Positions 1 to 6,409 of a stretch of 11,878 bases of DNA are shown here, piece by piece. Within the stretch, counting starts at the first letter, position 1; the number at the start of each line of letters is the position of its first letter. Origin of the DNA: JBLFWJ01 sp047611425 (GTDB taxonomy: Bacteria > Bacteroidota > Bacteroidia > UBA10329); the NCBI GenBank assembly GCA_047611425.1, contig JBLFWJ010000104.1, positions 1 through 11,878 of the forward strand, written 5' to 3'. A model generated the notes under the pieces. The model was not told where the DNA came from. It saw only the letters and a list, made by a program, of their open reading frames with translations, and did not search any database. The translations under genes were made by a program, and so were the position numbers.

Positions 1-49
1 TCTATTCGTTAGAAAAATGAAAAATAAACTCGTTCTAAATTCAAATAGT

Positions 50-126
50 GAGACGCTTCCTTCGTCAGCGAAGCAAGCAGCAAGGTTCGAGATCTTCGTT
101 TGTTTCCCTGAGGAACGAAGGGTCTC
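50..126. repeat. 77-bp imperfect palindromic element (REP/MITE-like)
   Basis: Two 19-base arms, GAGACGCTTCCTTCGTCAG (50-68) and CTGAGGAACGAAGGGTCTC (108-126), are inverted copies matching at 16 of 19 positions. The left half also folds on itself: GCTTCCTTCG (55-64) pairs with CGAAGCAAGC (69-78) around a TCAG loop with one mismatch. The right half forms a second, bulged hairpin (TTCC ctga GGAA extended by CTTCG/CGAAG). The whole resembles dispersed intergenic palindromes seen in Bacteroidota, but only one copy is in this window, so its repetitive nature is inferred. No T-run follows that would make it a convincing terminator. Confidence 0.5.
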
Positions 127-205
127 CTTTCTGAATCAAAAGGTTACGGCAGCACTAAATTTCTTATGCTGGCAACTTTAAGGACTATCATTAATAACAT
201 ATCGA

Positions 206-487
206 ATGAAAGCAATATGGAATGGCCAGGTTTTGGCCGAAAGCAACGACACAGTTGTCATCGAGAACAACCATTACTTCCCAGCCGATTCCATGAATAT
301 GGAGTTTTTTAAACCTTCAGAATATCAGACGATGTGTCCTTGGAAGGGAACTGCTTCTTACCATTCTATCGAGGTGAACGGAGAAACTAATTCGGATGCT
401 GCGTGGCATTATCCGCAAACTAAGGACTCCGCCAAGGTTATTGAAGGAATGTTTGCTTTTTGGAAAGGAGTAGAAATCACCGAATAA
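206..487 (+). CDS. DUF427 domain protein
   Basis: This 93-residue protein is a complete, single-domain member of the DUF427 family. The family pattern is visible throughout: a WNG start, AES-DTVVIENNHYFP in the first third, then CPWKGTASYHSIEVNGE, DAAWHYPQTKDSA and a final AFWKGVEI. The family is small, soluble and of unknown biochemical function. The ATG at 206 gives the expected N-terminus (MKAIWNG). Its TAA stop shares one base with the ATG of the Rieske/glutamate-synthase fusion downstream, so the two are very likely translationally coupled and made in a fixed ratio. This argues for a shared role, perhaps redox or nitrogen related, but that is inference. Confidence 0.9.
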   Translation: MKAIWNGQVLAESNDTVVIENNHYFPADSMNMEFFKPSEYQTMCPWKGTASYHSIEVNGETNSDAAWHYPQTKDSAKVIEGMFAFWKGVEITE

Positions 488-2100
488 TGAAAGAACCTAA
501 AATCATTGCCAAGTTCTCAGAATTGGAGAACAGAAATCCTGCACATGCCCAAGTCGAAAACATCGATTTGGTTGTTGTTCGATATGAGAAAAACGTTAGC
601 GTACTCTATGGTCGCTGCTTGCATCGTGGAGCGCTCATGTCCGATGGAAGTGTTGTTGGGGACAACCTTATTTGCGGATTGCACGGCTGGGATTATCGTA
701 TTGATACTGGCGTTTCTGAATACAATAATGCTGAGGTGCTCAACAAATTCACGTCCGAAGTATTAGGCGATAATGTGATGATTGATGCAGTAGAAATCCG
801 CGAGTTCGGAATTCAGAATCCGCAGCCGTTCAATCGCGATAACTATTTGGGAGATTATGCTGACACACATCCAGAACCTTCAGAGCCATACACAGGCTAT
901 ATTAAAGAATTGGCTCAAAATGGATTGAAAAATTGGGGGCATCATGGTCCAACTGCGGCCATGGGTGTTGACCGCACTACGCTGCCCAAATGGGAAGACA
1001 TTCAGTTCCTGCCCGCACAGTTAGCAAGACGTCCGTTATTGGATGAGGAAAATGTAACCACTAAAGTTACCATAGGCCCGAAGGCAAAAAAACCATTGGA
1101 ATTAGACATTCCACTTTTTGTTTCTGACATGAGTTTTGGTGCACTATCACGCGAAGCAAAAATTGCTTTGAGCAAAGGCGCAGAAATGGCTGGTACAGGA
1201 ATTTGTTCTGGTGAAGGTGGTATGCTACCAGCAGAACAAGAAGCAAACAGCCGGTATTTCTATGAATTGGCTTCAGGAAAATTTGGGTTTAGCTGGGATA
1301 AAGTCAAGAAAGCCCAAGCCTTTCATTTCAAAGGCGGACAAGGAGCAAAAACAGGAACTGGGGGTCATTTGCCAGGAAATAAAGTGAGCAAGGAAATTGC
1401 TGAAGTAAGAGGTTTGAAAGAAGGCGAAGCAGCTATATCACCAGCGGCCTTTCCAGATTTAAAAACCGTTGACGATTTCAAAAAAGTAGCAGAAGAAGTT
1501 CGTGAGCATACTGGTGGAATTCCAGTAGGGTTCAAAATCTCTGCTGCCAGAATTGAAGCGGATATTGATTTTGCCTTAGCAGTTGGAGTTGACTACATCA
1601 TTCTTGATGGACGAGGCGGTGGAACCGGTGCCGCACCTACTATTTTAAGAGACAATATCAACGTTCCAACTATTCCAGCTTTGGCGCGAGCCAGAAAGCA
1701 CTTAGATGCCGTTGGAGCAAAAGACGTAACGCTGGTAATTACAGGCGGATTACGTGTTGCAGAAGACTTCGCAAAAGCAATGATGATGGGCGCAGATGCT
1801 GTTGCAGTTTCAAACTCAGCATTACAAGCAATCGGATGTTTGGGAATGCGCGCGTGTAACACGAACAATTGTCCTGTCGGAATTGCAACACAGAAAGAAA
1901 GTCTTCGACAACGATTGATTATTCAAAGTTCTGCGAAACAATTGGGCAACTTCTTTGAAGCCACCACTGAGTTAATGCAAGTGATTGCCCGTTCATGCGG
2001 TCATTCGGATTTCGGCCAATTCAGTTCAGAAGACTTGAGTACCTATAATTGGGACATTCACAAATTGACCAGCATTCCTTATGCCGGTACCAACGCTTAA
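487..2100 (+). CDS. Rieske [2Fe-2S] / FMN-binding glutamate synthase-type fusion protein
   Basis: A 537-residue two-domain protein, soluble by appearance. Residues about 5-105 form a Rieske domain with C44-x-H46-x16-C63-x2-H66 (CLHRG and CGLHGW), the full [2Fe-2S] ligand set. Residues about 150-510 match the FMN-binding barrel of glutamate synthase: SFGALSREAK near 216, KGGQGAKTGTGGHLPG-KV (282-300), LDGRGGGTGAAP (374-384), ITGGLR (418-423), and C451-x5-C457-x4-C462 (CLGMRACNTNNCPVG), the GltB 3Fe-4S cluster motif. There is no glutaminase domain, so it is not a classical GltB. The natural reading is an oxidoreductase in which the Rieske centre passes electrons to or from the 3Fe-4S/FMN core; the substrate is unknown. 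I chose the ATG at 487 rather than 460: it makes a TAATG junction with DUF427, and the extra nine residues lie within the upstream gene. Confidence 0.9.
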   Translation: MKEPKIIAKFSELENRNPAHAQVENIDLVVVRYEKNVSVLYGRCLHRGALMSDGSVVGDNLICGLHGWDYRIDTGVSEYNNAEVLNKFTSEVLGDNVMIDAVEIREFGIQNPQPFNRDNYLGDYADTHPEPSEPYTGYIKELAQNGLKNWGHHGPTAAMGVDRTTLPKWEDIQFLPAQLARRPLLDEENVTTKVTIGPKAKKPLELDIPLFVSDMSFGALSREAKIALSKGAEMAGTGICSGEGGMLPAEQEANSRYFYELASGKFGFSWDKVKKAQAFHFKGGQGAKTGTGGHLPGNKVSKEIAEVRGLKEGEAAISPAAFPDLKTVDDFKKVAEEVREHTGGIPVGFKISAARIEADIDFALAVGVDYIILDGRGGGTGAAPTILRDNINVPTIPALARARKHLDAVGAKDVTLVITGGLRVAEDFAKAMMMGADAVAVSNSALQAIGCLGMRACNTNNCPVGIATQKESLRQRLIIQSSAKQLGNFFEATTELMQVIARSCGHSDFGQFSSEDLSTYNWDIHKLTSIPYAGTNA

Positions 2101-2111
2101 AATCCTTAACC

Positions 2112-2396
2112 ATGACATTTATTGAATCGCTTACCTCCTTCTTCGCCAAATCAAAAGAAGAAACCAAAGACCAAGTTCCGGTTGGTGCATGTCCCATTTG
2201 TTGGGGAGAACAGGAATATGATGGTGAGGTCCGTCAACTTTATAAGGACAAGCAAATTGATGTAAACAACCATCGAGCTAATCATGCCTTCATTCAAGAT
2301 TTTGTGGTGAATCATGTTGATGGTATTCGCCTAAGAAAGATGGAGAACGGTTACCAATGTCCAAGGTGCAAGCGGGTTAAAGATACGTTGGACTAA
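2112..2396 (+). CDS. Small zinc-ribbon protein
   Basis: A 94-residue protein with two Cys pairs, CPIC (residues 27-30) and CPRC (83-86), spaced like the two knuckles of a zinc ribbon with a helical, charged insertion between them. This implies binding of one zinc (or iron) ion; no catalytic motif is visible. The ATG at 2112, 11 bases after the fusion-gene stop, is preferred over an in-frame start at 2049 that lies inside the upstream gene. It is probably the last gene of the operon with DUF427 and the Rieske fusion. Only 14 bases separate its stop from the end of the convergent oxyR-like gene, and no hairpin terminator is visible there. Function is unknown; a redox-accessory or nucleic-acid-binding role is possible. 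Confidence 0.8.
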   Translation: MTFIESLTSFFAKSKEETKDQVPVGACPICWGEQEYDGEVRQLYKDKQIDVNNHRANHAFIQDFVVNHVDGIRLRKMENGYQCPRCKRVKDTLD

Positions 2397-2410
2397 TCGT
2401 ACGGAAGGAT

Positions 2411-3340
2411 TTACAGCTCAATGACGTTTCCTTGAACTGATGCAAGATCAGAAGGAATCGACTTCAATATGGTCGTACGTAGCGCTTCAATCATGGCCGT
2501 TTTGATGTGAACTCGATTGGTTACGATACTCACTTCACGTACGGGGGGAGTCCCTTTGAATTCTCGCACGAGTTTCTGCTGATCCTTGTTGAGGTTGAGT
2601 TTGGCCAAATATGGGAGGATGGTCATACCACGGTGGGTTTCCACTAAGCGTTCAAGCGTTTCTAATGATCCGCTCTCAAACACAAAGTTGTGCGATTCAT
2701 CTTCCTTTCTCGATTTACAAATATTCAGAACCTGCCCTCTTAAACAATGGCCTTCTGAGAGAAGCCAAGTGTCATCTAGGTCAAGATCTCCAACTTCAAT
2801 TTCCTTCTTACTGAAAAGTCGATGTTCCTTTCCAACGTACCCGACCATCGGCTCGTTGAATAGGGCAGTTTCCTGAATTCCCTTTTCTTCCAATGGGGTA
2901 ACCAGAATCCCCAGATCTAATTCGTCCTTTCTAAGCTTTTCCACAATTCCTTTGGTTTGCAACTCTTGCACGACCAATCGTATTTCCGGATAATCAAACT
3001 CAAATTTTGGAGCAAACAGTGGCAAGAGATATGGCGCCAAAGTGGGAATGATTCCGACCTTCAACTCTCCAGAGAGTCTACCCTCCTGTTCTCTTACTAT
3101 CTCTTTAAATCGTTCGGCTTCGCGAAGAATGGTATACGCTTGTTCCACGAGCGTTTCACCCAACGGGGTTGGAATCAACGGCTTTTTGGATCGATCAAAG
3201 ATCTTAATGCCCATTTCATCCTCAAGTTTTTGAACTTGCATGGTAAGTGAAGGCTGTGTAACGAAACATCTTTCGGCAGCCCGAACGAAGTTCCGTTCTA
3301 TGTCCAATGCTCGGATGTATTCGAGTTGTTGCAAAGTCAT
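2411..3340 (-). CDS. oxyR: OxyR-type LysR-family hydrogen peroxide sensor
   Basis: A 309-residue LysR-type regulator. Residues 1-60 are the winged helix-turn-helix (MTLQQLEYIRAL, RAAERCFVTQPSLTMQVQKLE, then FDRSKKPLIPTPLG), followed by a linker helix (62-88) and a periplasmic-binding-protein-like sensor domain (92-300). The motif GHCLRGQVLNIC places Cys at residues 199 and 208, the numbering and C-x8-C spacing of the redox pair that forms the disulfide in E. coli OxyR, so peroxide sensing is well supported. LSEGHCLRGQ and the later VFESGSLETLERLVETHRGMTILPYL also fit OxyR. It would activate antioxidant genes when oxidised. Its start codon sits 3 bases from an OxyR-like operator, which suggests autoregulation. 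The likely nearby target is the divergent VOC gene. Confidence 0.92.
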   Translation of the reverse strand: MTLQQLEYIRALDIERNFVRAAERCFVTQPSLTMQVQKLEDEMGIKIFDRSKKPLIPTPLGETLVEQAYTILREAERFKEIVREQEGRLSGELKVGIIPTLAPYLLPLFAPKFEFDYPEIRLVVQELQTKGIVEKLRKDELDLGILVTPLEEKGIQETALFNEPMVGYVGKEHRLFSKKEIEVGDLDLDDTWLLSEGHCLRGQVLNICKSRKEDESHNFVFESGSLETLERLVETHRGMTILPYLAKLNLNKDQQKLVREFKGTPPVREVSIVTNRVHIKTAMIEALRTTILKSIPSDLASVQGNVIEL

Positions 3341-3343
3341 TAT

Positions 3344-3379
3344 ATAGCTTTTTACTATACGAATATAGATACTATTGAT
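3344..3379. promoter_or_regulatory. Putative OxyR operator
   Basis: ATAGCTTTTTACTAT (3344-3358) fits one half of the E. coli OxyR consensus ATAGntnnnanCTAT, missing only the internal A. A second, weaker half begins with ATAG at 3365-3368: its internal T and A match and its final CTAT is degenerate (TGAT). The spacer between halves is 6 bases; the published arrangement has 7. The site is 4-39 bases upstream of the oxyR start codon and just upstream of the proposed VOC promoter, the position expected for an activator of the VOC gene and an autorepressor of oxyR. Confidence 0.6.
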
Positions 3380-3410
3380 TTGACTGATATTGAATTACTA
3401 GACACTTTTG
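3380..3410 (+). promoter_or_regulatory. Putative Bacteroidota-type promoter of the VOC gene
   Basis: TTG at 3380-3382 and CACTTTTG at 3403-3410 (7 of the 8-base -7 element TAnnTTTG, counting the two free positions) are separated by 20 bases, within the range for the primary sigma factor of Bacteroidota. Transcription would start near 3417, giving a leader of about 29 bases before the ATG at 3446. The OxyR-like operator abuts the -33 side. Confidence 0.35.
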
Positions 3411-3445
3411 TCTCATCAATTATTAATCACTTAAAGACACCAGCA

Positions 3446-3865
3446 ATGAAAGCTCAACCATATTTAGAACACAACAACATTACCGTAAACGACATGGACG
3501 AAGCCATCAAATTTCTTCAGGTCGCCATGCCGGAATTCGAGATAAGAGGAAGTGGAAAGGACAATGACCGAAGATGGGCTCACATTGGAACAGACCATTC
3601 CTACCTGGCATTAACAGAATCATTCGACAAGAAAAAAGGAAGCGAGAGCTACTTGGTTCATGGCTTTAATCACATGGGGTTTGTTGTGGATGACGTAAGA
3701 TCTGTTGGTGCACGCTTACAAGCGGCTGGATACAAGCAAAGCTATCCTTTCACAGAACATCAACACAGATTGCGAGACTATTACTTGGATGCGGATGGAA
3801 ATGAATTTGAGTTTATTCAATATCTGAGCGAAAATTCTTCTGAGCGAAACAGTTACGAGGACTAA
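3446..3865 (+). CDS. VOC/glyoxalase-fold protein
   Basis: A 139-residue vicinal-oxygen-chelate protein with two beta-alpha-beta-beta-beta modules. The first starts YLEHNNITVNDMDEAIKFL and the second FNHMGFVVDDVRSVGARLQAAGY, ending DYYLDADGNEFEFIQY. Candidate metal ligands sit at the usual places: H9, H76 and E122. Family members include glyoxalases, ring-cleaving dioxygenases and resistance proteins; the particular reaction cannot be read from sequence. The ATG at 3446 is chosen because the VOC fold begins there. An in-frame start at 3326 would add 40 residues with no VOC similarity and run through the oxyR start and operator. Its position, divergent from oxyR with an OxyR-like site between, suggests induction by peroxide, perhaps for removing a toxic aldehyde or peroxide product. 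Confidence 0.85.
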   Translation: MKAQPYLEHNNITVNDMDEAIKFLQVAMPEFEIRGSGKDNDRRWAHIGTDHSYLALTESFDKKKGSESYLVHGFNHMGFVVDDVRSVGARLQAAGYKQSYPFTEHQHRLRDYYLDADGNEFEFIQYLSENSSERNSYED

Positions 3866-3891
3866 GTTTCGAATAATTCAATCGTAAAATT

Positions 3892-3923
3892 GAAAGCCCT
3901 GTATCAATTGATACGGGGCTTTC
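3892..3923. terminator. Bidirectional intrinsic terminator
   Basis: A near-perfect 14-bp stem: GAAAGCCCTGTATC (3892-3905) pairs with GATACGGGGCTTTC (3910-3923), with one G-T wobble and an AATT loop. Both sides carry short T-rich stretches (CTTTCTCGTTT on plus; CTTTCAATTTT on minus). It lies between the convergent VOC gene and pdxH, so it can end both the VOC transcript and the long minus-strand operon. Confidence 0.85.
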
Positions 3924-3954
3924 TCGTTTAAATGAAATACTATTCTTTAACCAA

Positions 3955-4611
3955 CTACGGATTCAGTCGAACCACATTCCAGTTGTCGTCTTCTTTGACA
4001 AAAACCAAACGATCGTGTAATCGACTTGGGCGCCCCTGCCAGAATTCCACTCTTTGCGGGATTACAGTATAACCTCCCCAGTTAGTTGGACGAGGAATAT
4101 CTTGACCCTCAAACTGGGTAATGATATCGGCCTTTCTAGCTTCAAGAGCAGCTCGGCTTTCTACTTCCTTGCTCTGTTCGCTCAAACACGCACTGATCTG
4201 ACTTTCACGCGGACGGGCTGCCCAATACGCATCGGATAATTCGGTAGAAGCTTTAACAGCTGTTCCTTCCACTCGAATCTGTCGTTCGAGTTCCGTCCAA
4301 TGCCAATTTAAGGCTACGGATGATTCTGAGCCGATGTCGGTGCCTTTGTGGCTTTGGTAATTCGTGTAGAACACAAAACCCCCTTCAGCCACATCTCGCA
4401 GATAGACAATTCTTGATGACGGTTTTCCGCCAGCACCAACCGTACTCACACACATAGCGTATGGATCCAATATTTGGCTGTCCACAGCCTCTTCCATCCA
4501 ACTAGCAAACTGATCAAACGGATCAGTTTTTAAGGATGATTCATCCAAAGCTTTTGAAGCGAAATCCCGTCTAACGGAATTGATGTAAGTACGAACGTCT
4601 TCTAGGCTCAT
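3955..4611 (-). CDS. pdxH: Pyridoxamine/pyridoxine 5'-phosphate oxidase
   Basis: A 218-residue FMN enzyme that oxidises pyridoxine or pyridoxamine 5'-phosphate to PLP in the cytoplasm, the last step of PLP synthesis and salvage. Length equals E. coli PdxH. Landmarks are SSRIVYLRD (65-73), FYTNYQSHKG (81-90, FMN phosphate contacts), LNWHW, RQIRVEG (110-116), NWGGY (177-181) and EFWQGRPSRLHDR (189-201), in which R197 and H199 fall at the numbering of the E. coli catalytic and substrate-binding pair. The C-terminus RLNP corresponds to the family's RLxP end. It begins 14 bases after the TPR gene and ends just before the bidirectional terminator, so it is probably the last gene of the minus-strand operon that also holds a PLP-dependent decarboxylase. 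Confidence 0.97.
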   Translation of the reverse strand: MSLEDVRTYINSVRRDFASKALDESSLKTDPFDQFASWMEEAVDSQILDPYAMCVSTVGAGGKPSSRIVYLRDVAEGGFVFYTNYQSHKGTDIGSESSVALNWHWTELERQIRVEGTAVKASTELSDAYWAARPRESQISACLSEQSKEVESRAALEARKADIITQFEGQDIPRPTNWGGYTVIPQRVEFWQGRPSRLHDRLVFVKEDDNWNVVRLNP

Positions 4612-4625
4612 TACCCAGTTTCTAG

Positions 4626-5231
4626 TTATTTAATCAAAGCTAAACCTTCCAAGGCAGAGGCATCGTCTGGACTTAGGAGAAGTACCTTATTGAAAAGCAC
4701 ATTTGCCTCACGAATCTTACCCATTTTCAAGCTTGTCCAAGCCATCATTAAATTGAAGTCGTAATCGAATGGATACAGGTTGAAGCCAATCTGAAAGTTG
4801 GACAATGCCTTATCGAATTCTTCTCGTCCGTAATGGATCAGTCCGAGGCGATAAAGCCCTTGCGTATTCTTAGGGTCGATACGGAGGATGTTCTCGTATT
4901 GCTTCTTGACTTGATCCCAGTTTCCTAACGCAGCTGCTGGATAAACCGACCCGAACTTGGCTTCAACCGATGCAGGCATCAGATCCATGGCCTTTTCATA
5001 ATATGCCATCGACTCCGTGAACAATCCTGCAGAATAGTGCAACCACCCCATTCGAAGGTTCAATTCGTAATTGGTTTCGCTGTAAACGCTTCGCAAATCA
5101 GCAATTGCTCCTGTGAAATCACTGGTGTTCTCGTGCTCGTAGCTCTTTTTGAATGCTTCCTGTATCGGGTCTCCAGCATAGGAAAGTCCACTTAACAGCA
5201 AGATCGATAATAGAATTGCTAGTCTCCTCAT
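4626..5231 (-). CDS. Exported tetratricopeptide-repeat protein
   Basis: A 201-residue protein with a signal peptide (MRRLAILLSILLLSGLSYAG; likely cleavage near residue 19) followed by about four TPR-like helical pairs. The repeats are clearest at 57-86 (LNLRMGWLHYSAG...AYYEKAMDLMP), 103-120, 124-154 (GLYRLGLIHYGREEFDKALSNFQIGFNLYP) and 157-187 (FNLMMAWTSLKMGK...LFNKVLLLSPDD). There is no enzymatic motif, so a periplasmic scaffold or adaptor is the likely role. It starts two bases after the stop of the outer-membrane barrel gene, so coupled translation is probable and the two products may bind each other. What it scaffolds is unknown. Confidence 0.85.
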   Translation of the reverse strand: MRRLAILLSILLLSGLSYAGDPIQEAFKKSYEHENTSDFTGAIADLRSVYSETNYELNLRMGWLHYSAGLFTESMAYYEKAMDLMPASVEAKFGSVYPAAALGNWDQVKKQYENILRIDPKNTQGLYRLGLIHYGREEFDKALSNFQIGFNLYPFDYDFNLMMAWTSLKMGKIREANVLFNKVLLLSPDDASALEGLALIK

Positions 5232-5233
5232 GA

Positions 5234-6409
5234 TTAGAATTTTTTAGTCAGCCCAACGAAAAGGCCGTGATGATAATATGAACCACCCGTACCTGGTAGG
5301 TTGTAATCGCTAGGTATATACTCTCTTGATTCCACCGAATAATTTGCAGACATGGACCATGAATTGTCAAACAAGTAACTCATTGTAGTTGTCAACTTCC
5401 ATTGTAATTCATCCAAACTCGTATTTGAAAAATTTACTGCTCCAGCTTCGAATGGTATCAATTCGTTCTTGTAAACAAAGGTAGAACTCAACCACAGCCC
5501 TTTGTAGATATTTCCTCCAATTGTTTCACGGGAAGAAAACACTGTGGTTCCATCACCTCCTATAATGCTATTTGATGTGTGGATATAGAGACTTGCATTA
5601 CCCAAAGGAAACCAACTAAAGGTTAAGCCTGCTTGATAAAGTCTATCTAGCGTCCGTTCCATGTACCCTCCAAACACCGAAATGTCAACGTTTCCAATTC
5701 TCTGTCTGACAGAAATACCGGCACCCAGATCGTACACGCTATAACCACCCGACTCCCAATTACTGCCTAACTCCCAATACTGCATTAGAAAAAACGGTCT
5801 TATAGTGGTTGTTTTGGTTGCTTGAATACCGACTTGAGCCAAATACCCAATTTGCCAAACGGCACTATCATTCCTACTTACCGAGAGGTAGCTCACCGCA
5901 TGATCCAATCTTAATCTCCCTCCAATTTCATGACTCAAATTGAGTTGAGCATAAGGCATCCCAGAAACCGTGTTTGGTAAAGTTGAAATCTTGTAGCCAC
6001 CAATCAGAGAAACGGCACTCAGCAATTTCGGTTTTATCACCTTGATGGAATCTTTCTCAATCTGGGTAAACTTCGATGCCGTCAATCGAGCTGCATCATA
6101 TTCTCCAGAATACATCAAAGACCAGTAATCGAATTTCTTCGAGAATCGATCCGCACTATTGAACTTCAACGCTTTGCTGAGTTCCTTGGAAGCCATCCGA
6201 TAGCGTTTTACCATAAAGTTGGAATAGCCATTTCTCACTCTCAAATAGAAATAATCCTTCTTCTCTTTCTTTGCCAACTTGCCATAATTGAGCACGGTTT
6301 CCCATTCGCCCTCGGTGTAGGCCGCATAGTGCGAAGCATCGTTGTACGTCTCCTGAGAAAACCCGGAGAGTGCGCAAAGCATCATCAAAATGATCAGAGT
6401 ACTTCGCAT
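5234..6409 (-). CDS. Outer-membrane beta-barrel protein with helical N-terminal domain
   Basis: A 391-residue exported protein. Residues 1-19 are a signal peptide ending GFS, followed by QE as is common in Bacteroidota. Residues about 22-130 are helical and TPR-like (EGEWETVLNYGKLAKKEK, RMASKELSKALKFNSAD, SGEYDAARLTASKF). From about 132 to the end the sequence alternates polar and aromatic or hydrophobic residues in strands, for example RLRLDHAVSYLSVSRND, TTIRPFFLMQYWEL and WSMSANYSVESREY, and ends LFVGLTKKF with the C-terminal Phe typical of barrels. The layout recalls YaiO-type proteins (TPR plus barrel), but I cannot confirm membership. The start overlaps the end of the urea-transporter/M23 gene by 16 bases, indicating translational coupling. 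It could be a pore or assembly partner for that protein; this is inference. Confidence 0.8.
   Translation of the reverse strand: MRSTLIILMMLCALSGFSQETYNDASHYAAYTEGEWETVLNYGKLAKKEKKDYFYLRVRNGYSNFMVKRYRMASKELSKALKFNSADRFSKKFDYWSLMYSGEYDAARLTASKFTQIEKDSIKVIKPKLLSAVSLIGGYKISTLPNTVSGMPYAQLNLSHEIGGRLRLDHAVSYLSVSRNDSAVWQIGYLAQVGIQATKTTTIRPFFLMQYWELGSNWESGGYSVYDLGAGISVRQRIGNVDISVFGGYMERTLDRLYQAGLTFSWFPLGNASLYIHTSNSIIGGDGTTVFSSRETIGGNIYKGLWLSSTFVYKNELIPFEAGAVNFSNTSLDELQWKLTTTMSYLFDNSWSMSANYSVESREYIPSDYNLPGTGGSYYHHGLFVGLTKKF

Noticed and set aside
460..486. Earlier ATG for the Rieske fusion
   Set aside because: It would overlap the DUF427 gene by 28 bases and add nine residues without Rieske similarity; the ATG at 487 forms a normal TAATG coupling.
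1593..1868. 91-codon ORF on the minus strand
   Set aside because: Antisense to the conserved barrel of the glutamate-synthase domain; composition is low-complexity Ala/Pro with no family signature.
487..2100. Classical glutamate synthase large subunit (gltB)
   Set aside because: No glutaminase domain and far too short; an N-terminal Rieske domain is present instead.
2957..3250. 97-codon ORF on the plus strand
   Set aside because: Antisense shadow of the oxyR DNA-binding and linker coding region.
3326..3445. N-terminal extension of the VOC protein
   Set aside because: Covers the oxyR start, the operator and the promoter; no VOC-fold similarity before residue 1 of the 3446 start.
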